The notes beneath the pieces were generated by a model that worked only from the letters and a program-made list of their open reading frames with translations, was not told the origin of the DNA and ran no database searches. A DNA stretch of 64,000 nucleotides from Bacteroidetes bacterium GWC2_46_850. Lineage in GTDB: Bacteria > Bacteroidota > Bacteroidia > Bacteroidales > Dysgonomonadaceae. The stretch is taken from positions 1 to 64,000 of the forward strand of contig MENQ01000027.1 of assembly GCA_001768325.1 (NCBI GenBank), written 5' to 3'. Shown here piece after piece: positions 33,627-42,576 of the stretch; the stretch's first letter is position 1; the number at the start of each line of letters is the position of its first letter. Made by a program: the position numbers and the translations under genes.

Positions 33627-35579
33627 TCAAAAGCCCGGATTTTGTTTGCAATTCGGATTTTTATTAATCTCCGATGAAGGAATAGGCTGGTAATAATATC
33701 TGGTATCATATGTAAATATATACTGATAACCACCGCGAGGTTCCTGAAATTTCACCGACAGAAAGTATTTCTGGGCGTCGGTTGCATAGAATGAATTCAG
33801 TACACGAAAACGTCTGTTATTTTGTTCTTCGTGAAGAACCCTCCAGCGTTTGAGATCCCAGTAGGTCTTATTTTCAAATGCCAGCTCCTTGCGACGTTCC
33901 GTGCGAATAACTTCAAGGTTATTCAAGGCAGTTTCCGAGGAGAGTAAAGTAGCGCCGGCACGTTCCCGGATACTGTTGATGTTCGCATAGGCTACTCCAC
34001 GGTAATTGGCTCCGGTATCACCAGCCTGGAAGAGTTCATATGCAGCCTCGGCCTGATTTAGCAGCACCTCGGCATAACGTAATTCTATCCAGCTTTGCGT
34101 GGAATTAAACCCGTTTGTGGCGCCGCTCTCTCTCAGATATTTGCGCAAATAGATGCCGCCCACATTACCGAAATCCCAGTTCGATACCGGCCCGTTGATG
34201 CCGGCAGCCCGCATTGTGCTTCCATTGGGGTCACCCGGATTGAGTGCAATAACGGGATTAGAACCCAGGCTGGATGCCAACTTCAGATTAGGATCCGTCA
34301 ATTGGTTACAGTTTCCTACATCACCTTCATTTGCCAGCGGAGCAATGCCGTTGCTTGCATCGCCGGTCCAGATACCACGACGGATTTCTATGGTTTGTCC
34401 TCTGTAACTGTCCATTGGTAATATAACAGTGGCACGAAGACGAGGTTCTGCATTGGCAAAGGCACTCAATGGAGAATTAAAAAGCAGATATTTGTTTGCG
34501 TCAATATTTTTAAACTGTCCGTTCTCATTTTTAGCAATGCCGTCGAACATTTCAATAAAATCCATTGTGGGATTAATTTCCGAATCATTTCCTCCCGATT
34601 TCGTCTGATTGGGTTGTACCGATTGATCGAAATCATGGGTGCTATTGATCATATCATAATACTTCACGAAAATATTTTCTGGGGTCTCACTCAGAAACAT
34701 ATTCTTGAAATTATTATATTGGGCCACCGGATCATTCGCCTTCCAAAGCCCTTTGTAGAGAGAATATTTCTTTGCGTCTACAACCAGCGTTGCTGCATCA
34801 TATGCTTCTTTAAAAAAATCTTTGGCCCGATTTGCAGGCACACCGCAGAGGCGAACCGAGGTACCGTTTTGATCCTGCACTTCACTGACTGTATTATACT
34901 TGGCAATACTTCCCGCATACAACATGGCACGCGACTTGAAAGCTGCCGCCACAAATTTGTTCACACGACCCTTGGCGGGCGAATTTTCGGGAAGATTTTC
35001 AATTGCATAATCGAGATCGGAGGAGATGAAATCCCAGATTGCCTCTTCCGAAGCCCGGAACAGATGAGTTCCTTCCATATCTACAGAAGCCGGATAATCG
35101 ATGGTGGTCTCTACAAGAGGAACACCTCCGTAGCGTTTTACCAGTGCAAAATAAGTATAGGCACGTGCAAAGCGGGCTTCACCCAGATACATTTTCACAC
35201 TCGACTCCGACATGGCTGATGCATAGAGCGGGACCTTTTCGAGGAGCATGTTGATGTCTCTGATTTGTGCATACCCTTCATCCCAATAAGAAAACCCCTC
35301 GTTGTCGGCTGCCTGGGTATCCCTGCCCACGGCCTCACCGGTAAGACAAGCCATCTGTTTGTACTGGGTACCGCTGTAATTAAACCCCGTGGGATAGTGA
35401 TATTTAAAGTCTTCTATGGGAAGACGGCTATAGATGCGCGCCATATTACTCATCACACCTTCGCTGCTTCCATATATATCTTTCTCACCCAACAAGTTAA
35501 TGGGTGGAATATCCAGATTCGTGCATGCTGAGACAAAAGCACTTATGACAAGGGTTGATATGATTGTTTTTAATTTCAT
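33627..35579 (-). CDS. SusD/RagB family surface glycan-binding lipoprotein
   Basis: A 650-residue SusD homologue with lipoprotein signal (ISTLVISAFVSAC, Cys19). The N-terminal SusD-like TPR region contains EARFARAYTYFALVKRYGGVPLVE, a very typical block, and the C-terminal part holds RYAEVLLNQAEAAYELF and ELAFENKTYWDLKRWRVL. SusD proteins form the lid over the paired SusC barrel and deliver captured oligosaccharide to it. Its gene follows susC by 11 bases. The length is larger than the roughly 500-600 of many SusD proteins because of inserted loops, but no domain is missing. Confidence 0.96.
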   Translation of the reverse strand: MKLKTIISTLVISAFVSACTNLDIPPINLLGEKDIYGSSEGVMSNMARIYSRLPIEDFKYHYPTGFNYSGTQYKQMACLTGEAVGRDTQAADNEGFSYWDEGYAQIRDINMLLEKVPLYASAMSESSVKMYLGEARFARAYTYFALVKRYGGVPLVETTIDYPASVDMEGTHLFRASEEAIWDFISSDLDYAIENLPENSPAKGRVNKFVAAAFKSRAMLYAGSIAKYNTVSEVQDQNGTSVRLCGVPANRAKDFFKEAYDAATLVVDAKKYSLYKGLWKANDPVAQYNNFKNMFLSETPENIFVKYYDMINSTHDFDQSVQPNQTKSGGNDSEINPTMDFIEMFDGIAKNENGQFKNIDANKYLLFNSPLSAFANAEPRLRATVILPMDSYRGQTIEIRRGIWTGDASNGIAPLANEGDVGNCNQLTDPNLKLASSLGSNPVIALNPGDPNGSTMRAAGINGPVSNWDFGNVGGIYLRKYLRESGATNGFNSTQSWIELRYAEVLLNQAEAAYELFQAGDTGANYRGVAYANINSIRERAGATLLSSETALNNLEVIRTERRKELAFENKTYWDLKRWRVLHEEQNNRRFRVLNSFYATDAQKYFLSVKFQEPRGGYQYIFTYDTRYYYQPIPSSEINKNPNCKQNPGF

Positions 35580-35590
35580 AATTGGTCAGT

Positions 35591-38500
35591 TTAAAATTTC
35601 ACGTTTATACCCATGGAGAAAGTTTTATTGATGGGATAATTGTATCCAAGGTTTGTTAAACCGGAGGAACTCGTATTGTTGGTATAGAATTCCGGATCCA
35701 TATATCTTAGCCTGGTAAATGTGAGCAAGTTATAAGCACTTACGAATATTCTGATATCTTTCAGATCGATCTTTTTCAACAGATTTTCCGGTAATGAATA
35801 GCCCAATTCAACGGTCTTGAGCCGAAGGTAGGCTGCATTTTGGATGTTGAAATCGGAAGATACATTCGGTAAGGTGCCGGTATAACCATGGTGACCTGCA
35901 ATCCATTCAGTGGCCGGATCGTAAGGATCGTTGGCGGGATCGGCCGGACGCCATCGATCCAAGAAATCACTGATTGCATTTGTATTGGACCACAACGGCT
36001 GATACAGGAATTCTCTGGGAATAACATACTTCTTACCGGCTCCCTGCCAAAGCATGGTCAGATCCAATCCCTTCCATTGAGCATTCAGGGTAAATCCATA
36101 ATTGAACAGCGGGACTTGGCCGTTGGTAGCCAGGGGATGTACATCAAGATCACTGATCCAGCCATCACCATTCCAATCCTTGTATTCATAGTCACCGAGA
36201 ATGGTACCACGTCCAACAAAGACAGGATTATGATAAATCTCATCCCAGTTCTCTATGCGACCGTTTCCGGCATAGCCCCACCAGATATTGTTATACCGCT
36301 CGTTGACACCGTTACGCCAGTTCAGGTATGAATTACCCAACTCAGCCATCTCATAATATCTCGTCCTGGTTCTTGTATAGGAAATATTTCCCTTTATCTG
36401 ATATCTGAAGTCTCTGATATGGTTTAAATGACTCAGTTCAATCTCAAAACCTTTGTTCTGGTCGCTGTTGAGATTTTCCTGAGGCAGGTTGGCACCCACA
36501 ATACCGGGCAGACTACCCAGGCGCGTTGTCAGCAACCCCGTGCGGTCTCTTTTAAAATACTCGGCAGTGATTCCCAGGAGACCTTCCCAGGCAATTGCAT
36601 CGACACCGATATTGAATGTTTTTGATTTGTACCAGGTAATGGCCGTATTGGCAATTCCGGTATTGCTGGAAGAAGATATAAAGGAATCTCCGAAGATGTA
36701 TCCCGCAGGTAAGCCGGTGCGGTTACCCGATGAGGGATACTGGTAACCACTCACAAACTGATAAGAGAGCGCGCTGTCATCACCCGTAATACCATAAGAA
36801 GCGCGTAGTTTCAGGTTATCGATGAAATTGAGCGGCGAACTTTTCCAGAAATTTTCATCCGATACCCGCCATCCTCCCGAGACAGAAGGGAATAAACCCC
36901 ACCTGCTGTTCGCGGGAAATTTAGAAGAACCTTCATAACGATAGGCGAATTCTGCCATGTATCTGCTTTTATAGTCATAAGATAGTCGACCCACCGAAGC
37001 GGCATTGGCATAATCATAGAGTGCTCCGCTGGAGGTACTCTGCCTGATCTCTTGATTCTCCGTGATACCGGCAAATATCTGCGGTAACGGAAGTACCAGA
37101 TAACGTGAACCATTGAAATTGTCTCCTACATAATGGGAATTCTCCAACAAATTCATGACCGATACCGAATGATCCCCAAACTGCCGGTTGTAGGCGATCT
37201 GAGCCTGCCACAGATTGGCGCTTTTGCCGTAAAAGAAACGGGAGATCTTACTGTTTCCACTAGTCTGCGTATTTGCCTTATATTCTCCTCCGGTAGGCAG
37301 ATACAGGGAGAAGCTCTTCGAATACTCTTTGTCATCATTCAAGGTATAATCGTAACTATACATGGTTTTTAGTGAAAGACCTTTCACAAAGGGTACCTCA
37401 TACGTAAGGCTGATATTCGACTGAAACCATTTACTCTTATAGCTGTTTTCACCAACAAGATCTTTGTCCATCATGGCGACAGGATTGAGGATCACATTCC
37501 AGTCCATCATTCCGTATTGTTGTGCTTCCTGATCATAGTAAACCTGATCCATTGGATGATGCAACCACATGGCCCTGACAATATCATTTGATCCGTAGGG
37601 AGAAGACTGACGTTCGTCCAGCAAACCCGACAAGTTGACATCAAACTGCATATGATCAGCTACTTTTGCAGAGATATTGCTACGGAGTGTGTATTTCTCG
37701 TAATTGATAGCGTCTGTCTTTAAAAAACTGCCCTGATCCTGATATCCGATGCTGGCAAAATAAGTTACCGTTTCATTTCCGCCGGAAGCGCTTAAGGTGT
37801 GCTGCGTGGCCGGAGCACTTGATCGCATCACCTTCTCCTTCCAATTGGTAGAGACATTGGTTCCGTTGCGATACGATTCTATCTCTTCTGCAGTATACCT
37901 GGGTACGATGCTGCTGTTGTCCACATTGTGCTTCTGTGTCTCGTTGTAGAGGGTCATCCAGTCTGCTGCACCCACCAGATCAGGATAATTTGACGGCCTC
38001 TGCCAGGTGATATTGCCGGTATAGTTGATACTGGGTTGACCTGTTTTTGATCCTTTCTTCGTGGTGATTATGATCACACCGTTTGCCGCACGGGATCCAT
38101 ATACGGCCCCTGTGGCATCTTTGATAACGGAAATACTCTCAATATCTTCCGGATCAAGACGAGCCATGTTGTTTCTGGGAACACCGTCGATTACCACGAG
38201 CGGTGCGCCAAACCCACGAATATCCATGGTTGTATTAAAACGTCCCGGCTCACTCGAGTTCTGCAATACCCGCAGACCGGCAATTTTACCGGTAAGCATA
38301 TTTTGCAGGTTCTCATTCTTGGTGGTGATGATCTCGTCGTTTTTTACAGAAGAGATGGCACCTGTCAGGTTAATTTTCTTTTGAACACCATACCCAACGA
38401 CAACCACTTCGTCAATGAGGGTATTGTCCTCTTGTAATACAATCTCGTAATTTCTTTTGTCACCCCTAACCTGAATTTCTTGTTCCCGATATCCCACATA

Positions 38501-38743
38501 AGTGATCTTTAAGGTTGAGGGTGAAGTTACTGTTAGTTCAAAAAGTCCGTCAATGTCAGATATCGTTCCTTTTTGTGTTTTTACATCAATGATCGTGGCT
38601 CCAATAACCGGACTTCCGGTATTATCCTTTATTGTTCCTGAAATGGTAGACAGTGCTTCTTGTGCGTAAACACCGGGAACCGATAGAAGAAACATGGTAA
38701 GTATAAAACAAAATAGATTTATTAAATTAGTCCAAATTTTCAT
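35591..38743 (-). CDS. SusC/RagA family TonB-dependent outer-membrane transporter
   Basis: From ATG 38743 the protein is 1050 residues with a signal peptide (LINLFCFILTMFLLSVPGVYA). It has a carboxypeptidase-regulatory-like N-terminal domain (TISGTIKDNTGSPVIGATI), the SusC TonB-box-like region (DEVVVVGYGVQKKINLTGAISS), the plug (NLQNMLTGKIAGLRVLQ; IRGFGAPLVVIDGVP) and a 22-strand barrel ending in an aromatic terminus (MGINVKF). It imports oligosaccharides with energy from TonB. The frame upstream (15 residues) overlaps the leader and was not used. The gene is first in the mannoside locus and is preceded by a leader of about 300 bases. Confidence 0.96.
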   Translation of the reverse strand: MKIWTNLINLFCFILTMFLLSVPGVYAQEALSTISGTIKDNTGSPVIGATIIDVKTQKGTISDIDGLFELTVTSPSTLKITYVGYREQEIQVRGDKRNYEIVLQEDNTLIDEVVVVGYGVQKKINLTGAISSVKNDEIITTKNENLQNMLTGKIAGLRVLQNSSEPGRFNTTMDIRGFGAPLVVIDGVPRNNMARLDPEDIESISVIKDATGAVYGSRAANGVIIITTKKGSKTGQPSINYTGNITWQRPSNYPDLVGAADWMTLYNETQKHNVDNSSIVPRYTAEEIESYRNGTNVSTNWKEKVMRSSAPATQHTLSASGGNETVTYFASIGYQDQGSFLKTDAINYEKYTLRSNISAKVADHMQFDVNLSGLLDERQSSPYGSNDIVRAMWLHHPMDQVYYDQEAQQYGMMDWNVILNPVAMMDKDLVGENSYKSKWFQSNISLTYEVPFVKGLSLKTMYSYDYTLNDDKEYSKSFSLYLPTGGEYKANTQTSGNSKISRFFYGKSANLWQAQIAYNRQFGDHSVSVMNLLENSHYVGDNFNGSRYLVLPLPQIFAGITENQEIRQSTSSGALYDYANAASVGRLSYDYKSRYMAEFAYRYEGSSKFPANSRWGLFPSVSGGWRVSDENFWKSSPLNFIDNLKLRASYGITGDDSALSYQFVSGYQYPSSGNRTGLPAGYIFGDSFISSSSNTGIANTAITWYKSKTFNIGVDAIAWEGLLGITAEYFKRDRTGLLTTRLGSLPGIVGANLPQENLNSDQNKGFEIELSHLNHIRDFRYQIKGNISYTRTRTRYYEMAELGNSYLNWRNGVNERYNNIWWGYAGNGRIENWDEIYHNPVFVGRGTILGDYEYKDWNGDGWISDLDVHPLATNGQVPLFNYGFTLNAQWKGLDLTMLWQGAGKKYVIPREFLYQPLWSNTNAISDFLDRWRPADPANDPYDPATEWIAGHHGYTGTLPNVSSDFNIQNAAYLRLKTVELGYSLPENLLKKIDLKDIRIFVSAYNLLTFTRLRYMDPEFYTNNTSSSGLTNLGYNYPINKTFSMGINVKF

Positions 38744-39022
38744 ATTAAATGGTTTAAAATTTAACTTTAAGTTTAGATAGATTTGCATTGAGATAAAAAA
38801 ATTGTTACTTGTAATACTCCATAGGCTTTTTTCTTTTTTGAATGTGAATAATTTTTTCTATTTTTGATCTGAAAATAATAATCAATAATGTATAGACATA
38901 AATAAATAAAAAGTATAAGATAGAAAAGCAGCAATTACCAATCTTCCATTTGTTTATCAAAACATTACAGCAACAAGGAAACAGTTATCAAACAGAATTA
39001 AGAAAATTCATCTTGTATAGTT

Positions 39023-39036
39023 TGTATGAACATACA
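39023..39036. promoter_or_regulatory. Palindrome TGTATGAACATACA, candidate GntR/HutC operator
   Basis: Arms TGTATG and CATACA flank a 2-base centre. The pattern resembles the GT-TA-AC-type dyads known for GntR/HutC regulators. It lies at about +4 to +17 of the predicted susC transcript, a position suited to repression by the adjacent GntR protein. Confidence 0.45.
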
Positions 39037-39046
39037 TAAGATTGTG

Positions 39047-39078
39047 CAAATGTATATATAATGTAAAATAACTCCAAA
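39047..39078 (-). promoter_or_regulatory. Promoter of the mannoside utilisation locus
   Basis: On the minus strand TTTG (39078-39075), a 20-base spacer and TACATTTG (39054-39047) match the Bacteroidetes consensus well. Predicted transcription starts near 39040, about 300 bases before the susC ATG. Confidence 0.6.
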
Positions 39079-39105
39079 TTATTTTGACTCTTTTTTTATA
39101 TTTAT

Positions 39106-39135
39106 TTTGATATTTATTTTATAAGTCTAATTTTG
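39106..39135 (+). promoter_or_regulatory. Promoter of the gntR-type regulator
   Basis: TTTG (39106-39109), an 18-base spacer and TAATTTTG (39128-39135) precede the ATG at 39156 by 20 bases, giving a short leader. Confidence 0.55.
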
Positions 39136-39155
39136 ACAACAATATATTATCAATC

Positions 39156-39887
39156 ATGCAGATAGATCACAGCAGTCGCAGCCCTCTCCACGTACAGGCT
39201 GAGAATATTTTAAGAAAACTGATCGAATCGGAGGAGTACAAGAATGGCAAACTGCTCCCCAACGAAGTGACTTTGTCTGAACAATTGGGAATTTCACGAA
39301 ATACTCTCAGACAGGCCATCAATAAATTGGTGTTCGAAGGCCTGTTACAGCGAAAAAAGGGCGTAGGAACCAAGGTAGTTAAGAAAGGTATCAGGGGAGG
39401 GGTAAAAAACTGGATGAGTTTTTCACAAGAAATGAAAACGCTGGGTATTGAGATAAGGAACTTTGAATTACACCTCAGCCTGAAGCAACCAACAGGCGAA
39501 ATCAGTGATTTTTTTGAAATTCCATCCGGGTCAGAAGCAAGATCTCTCGTATTGGAAAGGGTACGGGGAAAGAAGGAATATCCCTTTGTTTATTTTATTT
39601 CATATTTTAATCCGAATCTGCCACTCACAGGAGAAGAAAACTTTATTCAACCCTTATATGAAATGTTAGAAAATGAGTATCATATCATTGTAAAGACGAG
39701 CAAAGAGGAGATTTCTGCCCGGTTAGCGGGAGATTTTATTGGTGAAAAACTCGATATAAAATCAACAGAACCAATACTGATCAGAAAAAGGTACGTCTAT
39801 GATATCGACAATCAGCCGATAGAGTACAACATCGGCTATTATCGCGCGGACAGTTTCACCTATACCATCGAAGCAGAAAGACAGTAA
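39156..39887 (+). CDS. GntR/HutC family transcriptional regulator
   Basis: The 243-residue protein has an N-terminal winged-helix GntR domain (residues about 7-70: PLHVQAENILRKLIESEEYKNGKLLPNEVTLSEQLGISRNTLRQAINKLVFEGLLQRKKGVGTKV) and a C-terminal UTRA effector domain (SLVLERVRGKKEYPFVYFISYFNP, PILIRKRYVYDIDNQPIEYNIGYYRADSFTYT). UTRA domains bind sugar phosphates or other small metabolites. It is divergent from susC and the only regulator at this locus, so it probably controls the mannoside operon, perhaps in response to mannose-6-phosphate or a related intermediate. It takes the place of the usual hybrid two-component or ECF/anti-sigma regulators of PULs. Confidence 0.93.
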   Translation: MQIDHSSRSPLHVQAENILRKLIESEEYKNGKLLPNEVTLSEQLGISRNTLRQAINKLVFEGLLQRKKGVGTKVVKKGIRGGVKNWMSFSQEMKTLGIEIRNFELHLSLKQPTGEISDFFEIPSGSEARSLVLERVRGKKEYPFVYFISYFNPNLPLTGEENFIQPLYEMLENEYHIIVKTSKEEISARLAGDFIGEKLDIKSTEPILIRKRYVYDIDNQPIEYNIGYYRADSFTYTIEAERQ

Positions 39888-39910
39888 CAAGGTGCTGCTA
39901 TTTTGACCAG

Positions 39911-39952
39911 ACAAACAGGGGCTGTCTTTCTCACGAGACAGCCCCTGTTTGT
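39911..39952. terminator. Bidirectional terminator between gntR and the metallopeptidase gene
   Basis: Perfect 17-base arms (ACAAACAGGGGCTGTCT and its complement) enclose an 8-base loop. The right arm ends at the stop codon of the convergent metallopeptidase gene. Flanking A and T bases would serve transcripts from both sides. Confidence 0.8.
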
Positions 39953-40824
39953 TAATTTAAGCCCGGGTCATTGAAAGTATCGCCCTGGCCGATGTCACCC
40001 GTCTGCATTCCTTTTCGGAACCAGTAAGTGCGCTGGGCGGCAGTACCATGTGTAAATGAATCGGGTACACTATAGCCCATCGACCGCTTCTGAATGGTAT
40101 CGTCGCCCACGGCGGTCGTAGCACTGATGGCCGACTCCAGGTCACCGGGCTCCAGCAGGATCATGTTCATCTTCTGGGCATGATGGACCCACACGCCTGC
40201 CAGGAAATCGGCCTGCAGCTCAAGCTTTACATTCAATTTGTTCTGTTCGGTTTCACTGATGCGTCCCCGATACTGATTCACCTGATCGATGATTCCCAAC
40301 AGTTTCTGCACATGATGCCCCACCTCGTGGGCTGTTACATAGGCCATGGCCAGATCACCCTTGGCGCCGAACTCCGACTTCAACTGGTGGAAAAAGTTCA
40401 GGTCGATATACATCTTTTGGTCGGCTGGACAATAAAACGGGCCGACAGCGGCAGTGGCCCCCCCACACTCCGACACCGTTTCATCGGTAAAGGTCACCAG
40501 CGTAGGTTTCACATAGCTCTGCTGCAGCTGCGTCCTGAAAATTTCACTCCACACGTCGTTGGCACTATTGAAAACGCCCAGAGTGAACACCTTCAGCTCC
40601 TCATTTTCGTTGGCCCGGGAGGGGTCGGTCACTTCCGCCGATTGACCCGGCACCACGCTGTTCACCATGTCCACAGCCTGAAAAGGATTTTGTCCCAGTA
40701 GCAGCGCAATGATAACAATTATAATAGCTCCCGCTCCGCCCACAGCGGCGTTCTTTCGACCTCTTCCCCTACCCCGCCGGTCCTCGAAATTAGCCTCACT
40801 GTCATTTCTATTGATCCACTTCAT
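39952..40824 (-). CDS. YpfJ-type neutral zinc metallopeptidase
   Basis: A 290-residue membrane-anchored protein: a short cytoplasmic segment rich in Arg/Gly, one helix (GGAGAIIIVIIALLLGQNPF) and an outward-facing peptidase domain with HEVGHHVQ near residue 165 (zinc His pair and catalytic Glu) and a distal segment QADFLAGVWVHHAQKMN. Further blocks (CPADQKMYIDLNFF, SFTHGTAAQRTYWFRKGM) match the YpfJ/neutral zinc metallopeptidase family. Its physiological substrate is unknown. The gene stands alone between two convergent or separate units and shares a terminator with gntR. Confidence 0.93.
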   Translation of the reverse strand: MKWINRNDSEANFEDRRGRGRGRKNAAVGGAGAIIIVIIALLLGQNPFQAVDMVNSVVPGQSAEVTDPSRANENEELKVFTLGVFNSANDVWSEIFRTQLQQSYVKPTLVTFTDETVSECGGATAAVGPFYCPADQKMYIDLNFFHQLKSEFGAKGDLAMAYVTAHEVGHHVQKLLGIIDQVNQYRGRISETEQNKLNVKLELQADFLAGVWVHHAQKMNMILLEPGDLESAISATTAVGDDTIQKRSMGYSVPDSFTHGTAAQRTYWFRKGMQTGDIGQGDTFNDPGLN

Positions 40825-40887
40825 ATGATTAAAGATTTATCTTCACCCTTGTTGGTCGAAAGCAGCGTCCGCTTCATGCGTCATATT

Positions 40888-41625
40888 TTACAATTCCCTG
40901 ATCTTCACGTTCCGGAACCACACGGTATAGCCATGATCCTGTAAGCCAATGTATCCGTCGTGTGCGATTCCTTCAGTAAAGCCGGGGAAACTTTTAAACT
41001 TACTTTGCTGCACCAGATTGTCCCATTCTTTGGTCCAGAGTGTGTACTCTACCACTTTCTTCCCGTTCTGAACATGTGTTACTTTTCCATCTTTCACCCT
41101 TATCACGATGTTGTTCCATTGTCCGGCCGGATGCACGGTGGCTGGATCGGCAGCAATCATATCATAGAGCGATCCGGCCTTATGGCTGTCAATTTTATTG
41201 TCGCTGGCACGTTCATTGTCGAGTACCTGTATCTCGGGGGCAGCATAATAAATTGGTTTTCCGGGCACTTCACGCACATAGTAGAAAATACCCGAGTTAG
41301 CCTGATCACCAGCCTTCCAGTCCATCGACAGTTCAAAGTCGGCAAACGTTTTGCCTGCAAAGATAACATCACCGTTGCCACCACTTCCGAGTTTAGACGG
41401 ATCTGCAGGCACCACCTTCATGGCTCCTTCTTCTATTTGCCAGTTTTTTGGCATTTCTGTTCCGTTATATTGTCTCCATCCGGAGAAATCTTTGCCGTTG
41501 AACAAGAGTACCCATCCCTCTTTTTTTTCTTTTTTTGTTAATTTGTTCGCTTCCTGTGCCTGTGTATGAGCGGAAAGTGCGACCAACAGCATCAGTGTAC
41601 CAAAATAAACCAATTTTCTTTTCAT
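40888..41625 (-). CDS. DUF1080 (3-keto-disaccharide hydrolase-like) exported protein
   Basis: A 245-residue secreted protein (signal YFGTLMLLVALSAHTQA) with the concanavalin-like jelly-roll of DUF1080: LLFNGKDFSGWRQYNG, FADFELSMDWKAGDQANSGIFYYV, EIQVLDNERASDNKIDSHKAGSLYDM and IGLQDHGYTVWFRNVKIREL. Some members hydrolyse 3-keto-glycosides; most are untested. It stands next to a TPR protein on the same strand, without other sugar genes nearby. A polylysine stretch (KLTKKEKKEGW) follows the signal. Confidence 0.88.
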   Translation of the reverse strand: MKRKLVYFGTLMLLVALSAHTQAQEANKLTKKEKKEGWVLLFNGKDFSGWRQYNGTEMPKNWQIEEGAMKVVPADPSKLGSGGNGDVIFAGKTFADFELSMDWKAGDQANSGIFYYVREVPGKPIYYAAPEIQVLDNERASDNKIDSHKAGSLYDMIAADPATVHPAGQWNNIVIRVKDGKVTHVQNGKKVVEYTLWTKEWDNLVQQSKFKSFPGFTEGIAHDGYIGLQDHGYTVWFRNVKIREL

Positions 41626-41653
41626 TGTTATTTTTATTAGATTGTGAAAGTGC

Positions 41654-42490
41654 TTATTTTTCAGTTTTTTTCAGCCATTCATCCACAAGCGTTGTCTCAT
41701 ACCCCAATTCTCCGGCTTTTTTAAAATCGGCCCTCGCCGCCACCTTGTCAAATTGTTCAAACCGTATTCGTCCACGCAGGAAATAGAAATAGGGATTATT
41801 TTTCTGTGTATTTTCTATTACGCGCAAGTCGGCCGAGGCCCTGAATATCTGATCGGTGTTCACATAACATTCAGCACGGTTCATGAAAAAACTGGGATCA
41901 ACGGGTTGTGGTTCAGACTGTATGAGGGAAGTATAAATTTTCTCGGCAGCTCCCCAGTTATCGTCCAACTTATATATCAGCGCTTTGCTTAACTGCGTAT
42001 AGAGATTGTCGGGATCGATCTTTTCTGATATTTTAAAATCATCTTCAGCCTTTGTTCTGTTGTGTTGCTCGAGGTAGAGCAGACCACGTCGGTAATAAGC
42101 TTCCACATCATCCGGATAACGACGGATGAGGGCATCATAGTCTTCCATGGCCTCATCGAACCGCTGCAAGTCACACAGCAGAGAGGCTCTGTTGTGAAGT
42201 ATCAGTTCAGGCATGGGGTTGTTGGCCAGGGAAGCAGTGAAAGAAATGTATGCATCGTCGAGTAACCCCAGCTGGCGCTGTAAAATACCCAGATTCAACA
42301 ACAACACCGGGTTATTTGTGTTTGCGGGTTCCAGCGACATCGCTTTTTGCAACGATACAGCAGCACTATCTAACCGGCTTTTTTCGATAAATGCAGCCGA
42401 TTGCTCCACCAGATTCTCGTAGCTTTGACCCTGCAGCAGCGAAGCCGGAAACAGGGATATCAGAAAAAAAAATCGCAAAAATAGTTTCAT
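41654..42490 (-). CDS. Exported TPR-repeat protein
   Basis: From ATG 42490 the 278-residue protein has a signal peptide (MKLFLRFFFLISLFPASLLQG) and about six tetratricopeptide repeats: for example AAVSLQKAMSLEPANTNNPVLLLNLGI, EAMEDYDALIRRYPDDVEAYYRRGLLYLEQ and KAEDDFKISEKIDPDNLYTQLSKALI. TPR arrays hold protein partners, so a scaffold role in the periplasm or at the outer membrane is likely. The partner is unknown. It precedes the DUF1080 gene by 28 bases and may share its transcript. Confidence 0.85.
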   Translation of the reverse strand: MKLFLRFFFLISLFPASLLQGQSYENLVEQSAAFIEKSRLDSAAVSLQKAMSLEPANTNNPVLLLNLGILQRQLGLLDDAYISFTASLANNPMPELILHNRASLLCDLQRFDEAMEDYDALIRRYPDDVEAYYRRGLLYLEQHNRTKAEDDFKISEKIDPDNLYTQLSKALIYKLDDNWGAAEKIYTSLIQSEPQPVDPSFFMNRAECYVNTDQIFRASADLRVIENTQKNNPYFYFLRGRIRFEQFDKVAARADFKKAGELGYETTLVDEWLKKTEK

Positions 42491-42539
42491 ACAAAACTTC
42501 GATATGCAGATATAAACAACAAATTTAATCAAAAATATT

Positions 42540-42547
42540 TATCTTTG
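42540..42547 (+). promoter_or_regulatory. -7 box (TATCTTTG) for the mscS-type gene
   Basis: TATCTTTG lies 29 bases before the ATG at 42577 and matches TAnnTTTG. The upstream -33 element is not clear. Confidence 0.45.
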
Positions 42548-42576
42548 CCGCTTCAGTTCAAAAAACAAAAAACAAT

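Larger units (their letters stand above)
38744..39155. other. 412-base divergent intergenic region, AT-rich, between susC and gntR
   Basis: No open frame is credible here. The region holds a minus-strand promoter (39047-39078), a plus-strand promoter (39106-39135), a palindrome just inside the susC leader (39023-39036) and a weaker inverted repeat, ATGT-ATAG-ACAT (38888-38899). The 300-base susC leader is AT-rich, and no stable hairpin was obvious by eye. Long leaders with antisense RNAs are known for some Bacteroides PULs, but no evidence for one is visible here. Confidence 0.6.
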
